A DNA stretch of 64,000 bases from Irpex lacteus (Eukaryota; Basidiomycota; Agaricomycetes; Polyporales; Irpicaceae), in the NCBI GenBank assembly GCA_001986395.2, contig MQVO02000007.1:1-64000 (forward strand). Direction: 5' to 3'. Position 1 is the stretch's first letter. Each line of letters starts with the position of its first letter. Below the pieces are notes generated by a model that worked only from the letters and a program-made list of their open reading frames with translations, did no database searches and was not told the origin of the DNA. Positions 55,326 through 64,000 of this stretch are shown here, in pieces. The translations under genes and the position numbers were made by a program.

Positions 55326-58149
55326 ATGTCTCTTGTTAACCACACTCTCGCAGCATTGGCAGAAAGCTTCGTCAACTTGCGCGAGGGCTCTGCTGTGCCA
55401 TTAGATAATGTGTCTCAAGGACCAAACGGTTCCTCCGAAACAGGGTCCGCCTCAAACAAGCGCACTCGAGACGAGGCCGGGCTTACCAATGGTGACAGCA
55501 ATTTGGACTTGGAGAGCGAATCTCGAGGACCCAGTACCTCCACTAATGTGGGTTTCGATACTGTAAGTTCGCAACTCAAACTGTCATAAAAGCTGACTCT
55601 GCATGGCAGGCTGCCATTGTTAGAGCTGATATGAACCAAGTAGCCATGGCATGGAGAGTCTGCAAAGACAAGAGATTAAGTGCAGACGATACTCAGCGAA
55701 TGGATGACTTTGCTCGAGTACGTGATATGTTCTTCTTTTAATTTCTGATCCTCGACTTGAATGGCTTTGCCAGATGAACATCAACGCACGCCTTCTTCTT
55801 GTCTATGCGGAGCTTCTTTCGAACAACGACCATGTCACCAAGCTGCATACTACTCAGGCAGCATGGAAGCCATCGACCGCACTTGATATACGTGTAGTCA
55901 CCTAGTTCCTTATGTTATATTGCTTAACTTCGCTTCCTTCCTAGAACAATATTAAAAGCGCAGCAATAATGACGCTGCTTTCTCCTAATATTGCATCATA
56001 CAAGGGCAATAAATTAGGCGAAACTCTTTTGGTAATACTATGACCGTCACTTCAATCATTTGCTAATGTACCTGTCATTCAGGATGCTCTTCATGTTCAA
56101 TGCCCAGAGGAAATACCGCCGAGTATTTTAACTAATCAGGCCAAGTACAAGACATTGATGCTCGAGTGCTTGGACGCACTCACACAGGTCCGTGGTGTGA
56201 TCAAGAAGATGGTGTGTAACTCCCCTATCGGGTCGTGTCGACTTCAAACTTCACAGAGCTTGTGCTCATTGTTCATAGCTTCGCACAAGCCTCGAGCCCG
56301 AGCTGTTAGCTGACCAATGGAATATATATGAGCCCACGTACAAGATACTCAACTTGTGTGAAGCAGGCCGACAAGCGGCAAAATACGATTCCTGAAATCA
56401 ACAACATGAAACTATAACCTGTAGGCTAGCAAGTAGCAAAAATGCAATTTCTGAATATTTAATCTGTTATATATTTTTAAATGTAATAAGACAGATTATA
56501 GTATTTATTATATTTATGTATGTGCTAGAATTGACTGCACAAGAATAAAAGATATCATCTCTCAAATTTTGATAAGCTAAATGTTGTTAACATACTTATC
56601 GCTCAAGGAAGTAATACTACTCATCTTCATTGTAAATCTGTACTTTTTCTAGACAAATGCTTTCCTTTACTATAAATCTAAATTAAAGTAATAAACAACT
56701 TACTCTTAGTAAGCTACATTTCAGTACATACTCATGGAACACTTTCAATTTACTTGACTCATCGTCTAAGTAGATTCTTGAGACTGCTTTAATAAACTTA
56801 TATTAATTGTATACAAAAGTATTCATTTATGTCAAAGACGTTGCAATCAAATCTAGAGTGATTTCAGCTGATGCAAGCATGATAAGCCTAAAGCATAGAC
56901 GGGCACCTAAAAATATCACCTGTTCATGAATCAGCCTCATTTGTGTTGTGTCATTCTCAAGATGTCAAATTCAAATGTTACTGAAGGAAAATTCTTTTCA
57001 GATCAAATAATGCTTATTTTGGTTCAAAATAATAGCTAAAAAATCAAAGTATATGTCAAAACGTTGATTAACAATTCAATGTACACTAGCTCTTTAGATT
57101 GCATAGCACTTCAGTGACTATCAACAAGTCTTTTAGCTATATTTTGAGCTATTTTCTATATTACCATATTTAGATATTTTTTGATTGACATCAAATTCAA
57201 CCCAAGCATGTGTTTCATGTTCTAGATTGCTATGCTCAAATTTTGTATGAATCCATGCAGAGGTTCAAGAGATATCTGAAGATCTATGCTAGATCTGTTC
57301 AGATCTAACATTGATTGCCATTTTGTGCAAGATCTAGCCATCAGTATGACATAATTCTTATAGATTCATGATCCCCCAAGTCTATAGATCATATCTAAAC
57401 AAAGTTGTCATTAGCCAATCAGAGGCCACCATCAATTTGATCTCCCATCACAGTTACACGAATGTTTACATAAGCGCTCAAATAAGCGCCCGTGACAGAT
57501 GTTTGATTGCATTCCCTATTATGGTAGGTAGCTGGCTCTTTACATCCTATTACATCAGCAGTTTTATGCATGTAGTTGAGCTGAGTGAGCCTCAAGCCAA
57601 CCACTCATGCAATTGTGTTTATGTAATTGCATGAACTGGGCTAAATTTTGTCTCTGTCGCTTGAGCGCTATTTTGTGTTATCATAAAAGGCAACAAGTTC
57701 CCACGGAACATGAGAGTTACATGTCGGGAGACCAGCGTGCGATCCTGCACTGGAAACGATTCAACTTCGTTCCTCAGGAATCGTAAATCTGACAAGGGAA
57801 GCATCCAACCGACCCTAAAGTTGTGCGCCCGAATCTCGCTGATGGTAAGTGATCTTTTGTGTGTGCCATCATTTGTGCTAGCTACCATGATCCTGCAACA
57901 ACTCCCAGCGGCTTGTCTATGTTACGGACCCTGAAAGAAGAGGTAAGTACTGGGAGGCACTCAATGAGACTTTGGGTGGTATCCGTAAACAGGCAAAGAA
58001 TGTACGGTCAGTTGAAAACAGGTATGTTGTTGTCTTAGTGATAAAAGCCTCTTAATGCTTACCGGAGCGTCAGAATTCTCGCTAGCATCCTCGACAAAGA
58101 CCGTTCTCAGTACGGTGTGCGCGCTTCCTATGAGATTGCGCAAGATTAA
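55326..58149 (+). CDS. Unknown nine-exon gene interrupted by a Helentron-like element
   Basis: Exons 55326-55562, 55610-55717, 55774-55893, 55945-56031, 56083-56211, 56279-56352, 57787-57844, 57909-58021, 58068-58149. All normal introns are 45-68 bp GT-AG. The exon lengths give 336 codons including the stop, with no internal stop, if 56353-57786 is left out. The protein starts MSLVNHTLAALAESF, has a polar Ser/Asn linker, then helical blocks (DMNQVAMAWRVCKD, ARLLLVYAELL, KYWEALNETLGGIRKQ) and ends SYEIAQD. It resembles uncharacterised agaricomycete proteins; no domain recognised. With the element spliced at CTT|GT and CTCAG|GAA, the frame also stays open. Confidence 0.65.
56353..57786 (-). mobile_element. 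Helentron-like element, family 4, full length (1.43 kb)
   Basis: 5' end TTACGATTCCTGAGGAACG at 57786; 3' end at 56353 with subterminal TTTCAGGAATCGTA, hairpin GCCGCTTGTCGGC and CTTCACACAAG before T. Contains AAGCGCCC near 57484. No central GGCGC palindrome or iteron array was found in this family. It sits in exon 6/7 of the 55326 gene with no target duplication. Confidence 0.85.
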
Positions 58150-58728
58150 CAGGTTGTCCGACTACACCAAGCATTCCCCGTGCAAAGGCCCACTGACAAG
58201 TCCCAAGCACTGTGCATACTAGATAGTGTATATCACGACATGTTGCCTATGTACCTTACTGCTCGACAGCTTATATAGTAATTTGCATGTATTTTGCCTT
58301 CATGCCTTTGCAGTGGCCGCGGCCACAATATCAGAATTTCGAGTTATAATATGTATAAGTAACTAACGCTGCGTACGCAGCTAGACTCGCTACCAGATTG
58401 CCTTCGCGACCATACGCTGTGAATGCATTGTACACAAAATCTACCAGTTGATCTGCAACCACAGCCTGAGGCAAAGCACATCTCTGCAGGCCTTCGCACC
58501 AGCGGCGCTCCGGCCAGCAGCTCTGTGTGAATTATCACGGTAATGTATATAAATGGAACCACGTAAATTTAGATTCTGAGCCCTTTCCCAGCACTCGTGA
58601 GCTATAAAGTGGCTGTCGACTATACCAAGCTAGTGAGGAGCGCACAGCAGAGCAGCAAAAGAAAGGAGGTTACCACGATCACATGATTCTACAGGAACAC
58701 CGTCAGTTGAGCGTTGGACAATGCTGCC
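58150..58728. other. Unassigned sequence downstream of the gene
   Basis: No recognisable coding or repeat feature. A plus-strand open stretch around 58640-58728 (contains SVERWTMLPPST) runs into the element at 58740 and would continue at 59636. Confidence 0.35.
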
Positions 58729-59635
58729 CCCTTCAACCCGGCGGTTCACATTCTAACTTGGGTGTGTAACTTGCGCTAATTTTTCTATTAGTAAAGTAAC
58801 TTCCAAGTAACTTGCGCTAACTTTCGTGCGAAAAGTTAACAAAGTTACTTTTGTTAACTTGCAAGTTAGCGGGGTTTGTGATATATTCGCACTCCGAGGG
58901 GGAAAAGTTAGCTACTTCATACTCGGCTAACTTGTCAACTCCGCTAACTTGCGGCTAACTTGCGAGTGCTACACGCTAAGCTACCGTCGTAAGCAGCCTT
59001 ATAATGCTGTACCATACTTATAGCATAACGAATGCAACGTAGGAACTTACATTGTGCAAGCGGCATGAGCCCTCAGACATCAGGCCTCATATCACCGTTT
59101 CCGTCAAATATACGAGCTCGGCACAATCACACGTCGACGAGGATGAAGGCTTTTCAACACTCAAGGGCGTACTGCTACGGAACAGTCTTCGCTTCCCAAA
59201 ATCTTCGGACCACTCAGAGTATCGAACTCTATAGTGTACTGTTCTATCTCCGTGGCGAAGAGTGTCAGTAGATTGCACAAACCGCAAACGATGCATCTAA
59301 GTCGACCTTGCCTCGACTCATAAGCGCCGGCGACGACGCCTCCGAGTCTGAATCGAGCAGCTCAGATCTTTCGGTATATAACGGCAATCTATTAGAGCTC
59401 TTACAGAAGGTAATTCAGGTGCGAACCTAACACAACGCAGTTACGGGTATGCTGGGTGATGTACTCAAGTTAGACCTCAAGTGAGGGCCAAGTTAGCGTG
59501 CAAGTTAGCAAGTTAGATGCGCAAGTTAACGAGTTAGACGCGCAAGTTACAGGGGCAAACTTGGCTGGGGAAAAGTTAGAAAAGTTAGGCAAGTTAACCC
59601 AGACAAGTAACTTTGCGCGCCCTCCCTTCAACCCT
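58729..59635. mobile_element. 885-bp element with AAGTTAGC subterminal repeats
   Basis: 58740-59624 lies between two exact 11-bp direct repeats CCCTTCAACCC (58729-58739, 59625-59635). Both ends are packed with AAGTTAGC/GCTAACTT and GTTAAC motifs (58765-58975, 59465-59600). Terminal inverted repeats are weak. The interior (59270-59410) has a coding-like acidic stretch with SAGDDASESESSSSDLS ending at a GTAATT donor, perhaps a captured exon. The TSD length would fit a MULE, but the ends do not confirm it. Confidence 0.55.
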
Positions 59636-59647
59636 AAGACCCTTCTC

Positions 59648-59998
59648 CCAGCTTAGACGCTAGTAGCGGGAATTATCGCACAAAATAAGAATGACCGACG
59701 GACTGACCATCCCAAGCGTGTCAGACAGAACCCCAACACAACGCATGTCAGCCATATCACAGATAAACTGATTGCTATATACACCTGTCCCGACATCTAC
59801 GCTACAGTTGAGCCTGGCCACAGCATGTCTCCATTCCAGACTGAAACTGGCAGACAGCTGGCCTTTCGCCTGATGACAGCTGAGCGTCTCAGCCAGGCCA
59901 GGGTTGACTCCCATGCTCGATCCAGCCGCCAGACGATGTGCGGTGTAGTGTCCCATTGGGGGGTAGATGACTGTAGGCAAGTTCTGGAGATCTTATAA
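59648..59998 (+). other. Open coding-like stretch, no start
   Basis: 116 codons open to a TAA at 59996-59998, including HVSHITDKLIAIYTCPDIYA and FRLMTAERLSQARVDSHARS. Composition looks like an internal or last exon. No family recognised and no ATG at its start. Confidence 0.35.
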
Positions 59999-60158
59999 CA
60001 TCTCCCATTACAAGCAAACTGATCTACTGTAATCTATGATGATCTTGTGAGGTAATCGCAAAACTCAAGAATTCCTCGCGATCTTGACGAGAAGGCGTTA
60101 AGCGCGCATGAATTTGATAGTTTGTCCAGTATTGTAAACCGTCAAACATACCTATTCA
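59999..60158. other. Short unassigned spacer
   Basis: Nothing recognisable. Confidence 0.4.
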
Positions 60159-60720
60159 ATGGGGCAAAGAGAAATCGGCGCAAGCGCCGCCACATTGGCG
60201 CATAGCGCCATGTACACTGCGCCAGAGTGTCCAAACGAGCGCCTATTAATGTGGTTCAATCTCTCGTACTTACTCTGGCAGGCTTTTGCTACTTATCTTT
60301 GTAACACAAGTATAATCAAAGGTACTACCATTAAACTCACAGTGCTTGTCATATAGAAGTGAATGGTAATATAACAACGGTATAGGAACCCGTATAGTCT
60401 GATAATGTACAAGTTGGCTGAACATCTAGTTTGTGGTCTCTACTATAGCCTTCATCGCGCACCGCAACGCTCATACTGCGTCTTTCAATGGTATTTTAGC
60501 CACAACTGCGAAGGCCGACACCATAAACAGTCATTGTGTGTAGTGAAACTAGTGGCTGGCGCATAGTGTCGAGGCGGCTGGCGCATAGCGGCGAGGTGGC
60601 TGGCGCATAGCGGCAATACGTCTGGCGCATAGCGGCAATGCGTCTGGCGCATAGCGGCTAAGCGGCCAGTACACTGCGTTAGGCAGAAATGGCGCAAAGT
60701 GGGCGCTCTTTGTCACGGTG
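60159..60720. mobile_element. Small element with GGCGCATAGCG subterminal repeats
   Basis: The left cluster (60175-60235) has GGCGCAAGCGCCGCC, TTGGCGCATAGCGCCA and GTACACTGCGCC. The right cluster (60554-60715) has five 22-bp tandem units followed by GTACACTGCG and GGCGCAAAGTGGGCGC. The two clusters share GCGCATAGCG and ACACTGCG and are separated by AT-rich sequence, the usual plan of a MITE with internal binding repeats. Termini and TSD could not be fixed. Confidence 0.45.
60554..60663 (+). repeat. 22-bp tandem repeat, 5 units
   Basis: Unit consensus GGCTGGCGCATAGCGGCAAT plus two bases; five consecutive copies with few substitutions. Confidence 0.93.
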
Positions 60721-60890
60721 CGCACAAATTATATCACTTATTTTACAGAACATTTTCATTGACCACACTTGGTTCATATTTTAATTTTATCTCGCGCCTT
60801 CGGCATCACGGCACCTGCAGACAGTAAATCCTGTAAATCGACGTTGTCTCGTTCGTTTCATCCTGCGGTCACCAGCTCTCACCTTAATAA
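60721..60890. other. Unassigned; possible promoter of the following gene
   Basis: 170 bp of AT-rich sequence; no motif stands out. Confidence 0.35.
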
Positions 60891-60893
60891 TGT

Positions 60894-61500
60894 ATGTCTA
60901 ATCTACTCTATATTCATCGACAATTGGTATATCACTGCAACTTCAATGCTATCGGTGAGTGTAATGTTCTTACCGCTATGTTAATCAGTTTAGTCAATTT
61001 TTCTCCAGCGACTTTCACGCTGGATTGGTTTACAGCAAAAGACGTCCCCTGGCGATGCTGGAGTGGTTGATCCCAGGCTGTCCAACCGCCAACCTCCGAA
61101 TGCAAACGGTATGTTATCCCATTTTTGCACCGCTTCATACACCGGATATCATAAGTTTGATGCACCTTTGTCTTTAGTACCGCTCGGCCGTAAATTTGTT
61201 CCTGTGTACGACATCACTGGCCAGATAGAAGCATACCGGGAAGTTCCTATTGAGTACATGGAGTTCAATCCGACCTTTACACAGCACCTCCCGCCCGCTT
61301 CGTTGTCGCTTCCTCTCGGCAGCCATTCATTACCCACACCTGGGACATCCATGCTGATCGGTCCAACTGCTCCGGGTCTGCCAAGTTCTGTGTCAAATCC
61401 CAGAGTGCTCTATGAGTCTGAGCACTCAACCGCTTCCGTTGCCAATGTCCAGGGGCAGGTACACCGTCCTAAGCCATCTGTCCGCCAAAACACATGGTAA
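60894..61500 (+). CDS. Small accessory gene upstream of MULE-like transposase
   Basis: Likely exons: a short 5' exon ending before GTGAGT (60955), a second from about 61010 to 61109 (SPGDAGVVDPRLSNRQPPN), and a third from about 61180 to the TAA at 61500 (VPLGRKFVPVYDITGQIEAY then a Pro/Ser-rich tail). Introns are about 55-70 bp GT-AG. No domain recognised. It is in the same orientation and about 160 bp before the transposase gene, so it may be a second gene of that element. The start codon is uncertain. Confidence 0.45.
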
Positions 61501-61663
61501 AATCACCTTCGTTATACGAGCGAGTTAAGCTAACTAAGTAACTCGAGTAGTCAGCAATGCATATCGAACTCTCGAACCGCTGCCCCCTCTCTGCACCATG
61601 TCCATACGCAGGGTGAGCTCTCTATTATCTAAGACTTTGTTCTCTCTAATACTGTTATGGTCG

Positions 61664-64000
61664 ATGGTTGATGAAGAGTCTGAAAATGGAAGAGTTCAAT
61701 CTGCGCATATCCAAGCAATTACAGCGGAAACTATCGGTGAGTCGACTGAACGTTTGCCGGCTCACAGATCCGTGAATATGAACGCATGAGTTTGATGAGT
61801 TTCTCTTTTAGAGCATCAGGACTGTCCGCCTCAGGCTGGTGCACCAGAAACCCCGTCTCGTTGCGAAGTGCATGCGGTAAGTGACATAGTGCTTCTGTGA
61901 AACATCTCCGAGTCACTCAGAGTATCCCAACTCACCCATAATAAATCTACAGACTTCTTCTCTGCCACCTATGTTCGCTTCAACTGCTGCTCCCGGTATA
62001 TCTTCTAGTGTCACCGGACAACAACAACTTCAAGCATCTAACAGGCCGAATGGAACGGACACTCCTGCAAGTACTTCAGTCCCTGCTGACTCGGACCACA
62101 CCGCAGTCAATTGGGACTGTTGGCCTGATGGTGACTTTACGTGCCAGCTCACCTGGGACGAGTTCACCGCGACGAACCAACTCTCAGAGCACTGGGCAAA
62201 TCGCACCACTGGCACCCATGCTCCCGATGATCTTGTACAGCAATTTGGCAAGGTCAAAGCTACTGTTAGGAGCTGTATGGGCGTTATCTCCTGCACAAAT
62301 GAAGAGTGCCTCAGGTTCATTCGTCCTCAGACACGCAAGCGAGGGATCCTGAAGCAGATCAGAGCGTTATGCGAATGTGAAGCGCCTCTGGAACACCATT
62401 CCTGTTCTGTTACCTCTCGCCTCTACAAGTTTGCGAGCGGTGTCATATACAAGCACTCTGGAACTCATGGCCACGCGAGGCCTGCACGCAAACTCCATCT
62501 GACTCCTACCGAGCACGAGGAGCTTCGGAACCTTGTCATCGAGCATCCAAAGTCTGGTCCTCTTGCTCTTCTTGTCGGCGTGTCTACCCGTCCATCCGCT
62601 GCAAAGATCTCTACAGTACTTGCCAATCAGGATCGCCTGAAGGCTGATAGACGAGCGATCAAGGCAGGTCTCAGCAGCGGTGGTGACCGCTTCATTACCG
62701 AGTACGCAAATTTCTGCAGAGATCACCCTGGATTCGTGATCAGCTCGCACTTCGGTGTTGTTACTGTTGTCTCAATGCAGTCGAAGTTCATGGTATCACA
62801 GCTCATCAAGGACGACGTCATTCCTGGAACTTCCGACTTGGATGGACTCTCGGGCCTTGTCTCGGATGCAGCTCACAAATACTGGCTTCAGCGAAATCAC
62901 TTGCTCATCATATCATCGGTATACTCTCCGCTTCTCAAATGTTGGGCTCCCGGACTTTTCTCCTTCTCCAACGGAGCATCAGCAAACCACTACGAGCTTC
63001 ACTTTATCGCTCTCTTTGATAGTATTGCCTGCCGAGCTAAGGAGTATAATATCGCACTAGAGATGCAGCATTTCAGTGGGGTATGTGATCTAATTCCGCA
63101 AACTTATATACCTACTGAAAGCATGACTATTTATCTCTAGGTCATGGACTTCAGTGAGGCTCAGCGTAACGGCTTTATCGAAGCATTCGTGAAGTTCTGG
63201 TCCGCTCCTGAGCGTAGCTCTCCTGCATACACAGCTGCTGATCTACGTACAATTGCTGCGAAGCTTCTTCGAGAACACTTCCGTGCCAACGCTACCCGTG
63301 TCAGTCGCATTAACGCTGTCGTCCCTCCTGAATCGGCGGATCAATTCAAGTCACGTACTCTGGGACTACTCGATGTTCAAGATGCTACTGAGTTTCTGCA
63401 GCTTGCATCCGAACTGCTGAACGACTTCCCGAAGATCGGACCCTGGCTTTCATGGTGGCTGCGTCCTGAACACGCCTCCATGCTCTTTACTTCTCATCGT
63501 GTCATGGCAGCGACTACCTGGGAGTCCATTCCTGATACGACCAACGCGGAAGAGTCTATGCACCACAAGATCTACTCAGGACTTGAACGAGACCATACCT
63601 TCCTTGACGGTCTTGAGGCCCTTTACAGGTTTGCTGAGTACTACGAGACTCGTACGAAGAATACTCTCCGTGAGCCCACTCCCATTCCTCACACCTGTAT
63701 TCTACTTATCTAAGATCAGTTGGGAACCCCGTACGATATGGTATTCCTGAACCCTGGAAGGAGATAAAGAAAGAAATTGGCCGTACGAAACCAACTCGCA
63801 ATCCCGAGAACACACGTGGGCCAAAGAACGATGGCAGACCTCCCGACACGGTACGAGAGCTTGTACGCACTACAAGTCGTAAACCAAATGCGAAAGGTGA
63901 AATACCTCCTGACGTCATTGCTCTTAACAATGGTATGTCCGTGCCAGTGTTACACCTGTCTCCCCTTCGATTATGTTCGAGAATGACTAATAATCCTTCT
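61664..64000 (+). CDS. MULE-like transposase with GCM-type zinc finger, runs off window
   Basis: Exons: 61664 to about 61740 (VDEESENGRVQSAHIQA), about 61812-61879, about 61953-63080, 63144 to about 63695, then about 63718 onward (GNPVRYG, EPWKEIKKEIGRTKPTRN) beyond the edge; introns are short GT-AG. Domains: acidic/Ser-rich N-terminus; a Cys/His finger (SCTNEECLRFIRP...CECEAPLEHHSC) of GCM type for DNA binding; then a transposase-like region with GLVSDAAHKYWLQRN, CWAPGLFSFSNGASANHYE and VMDFSEAQRNGF, and WWLRPEHASMLF with SIPDTTNAEESMH. The family is known from basidiomycete genomes; the MULE assignment is from recall. No frameshift or stop was seen in the visible part. Confidence 0.7.

Overview
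The window reads as a transposon graveyard from a filamentous basidiomycete, most likely an Agaricomycete. The reasons are the short (about 45-70 bp) GT-AG introns, a Ty1/copia polyprotein of basidiomycete type, the basidiomycete 'DDE superfamily endonuclease' transposase, a fungal Helitron Rep fragment, and a GCM-finger MULE-like transposase. I found no rRNA gene, no functional tRNA gene and no recognisable metabolic gene. Nearly every base that can be assigned belongs to a mobile element, and the elements are nested several layers deep.

Layout. 1-8.1 kb: a Tc1/mariner-like DDE transposase gene (minus strand, 1290-5005) cut by a 1.44-kb hAT element with an 8-bp target duplication and truncated by a Helentron-like element; then a 506-bp hAT MITE and a second Helentron-like copy. 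8.1-9.3 kb: a frameshifted Helitron Rep fragment with the HUH motif. 9.3-16.7 kb: a copia complex made of an internally deleted copy, a solo LTR and a near-complete copia with a broken 3' end. 16.9-20.7 kb: an apparently intact six-exon hAT transposase with TIRs and 8-bp TSDs, inserted in a copia LTR. 21.2-33.1 kb: one older hAT gene (minus strand) split by a full-length copia (22280-27976), a solo LTR and a Helentron-like element. 33.1-54.4 kb: AT-rich nested Helentron-like elements, a 5.4-kb two-gene PIF/Harbinger element carrying two further MITEs, and an unknown multi-intron gene. 54.4-58.2 kb: a divergent gene pair; the plus-strand gene (nine exons) is uninterrupted except for a 1.43-kb Helentron-like insertion. 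58.7-60.7 kb: two small repeat-rich elements. 60.9-64 kb: a MULE-like element running off the window.

The most interesting system is the AT-rich repeat that occurs at least 12 times here in four sequence families (roughly 22 kb). The copies share asymmetric terminal inverted repeats: TCACGATTCCTGAG at the 5' end, and its complement lying subterminally at the 3' end. The 3' copy is followed by a short hairpin whose stem changes in a compensatory way (GCCG/CGGC versus GCCA/TGGC). There is no target duplication. Three of the families carry a central perfect or near-perfect palindrome with a GGCGC core. One family carries a 12-bp iteron array that repeats the terminal motif. This is the architecture of non-autonomous Helentron/Helitron2 rolling-circle elements. 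Read on the opposite strand, the element ends look like a splice donor and a polypyrimidine-CAG acceptor, and splicing one copy out of its host gene would leave 12 in-frame bases.

Recent homogenisation is visible twice: an 803-bp tract identical but for one base between two Helentron-like copies, and a roughly 4.4-kb tract between the two copia elements. Protein calls come from motif recognition by eye, and no database search was run.
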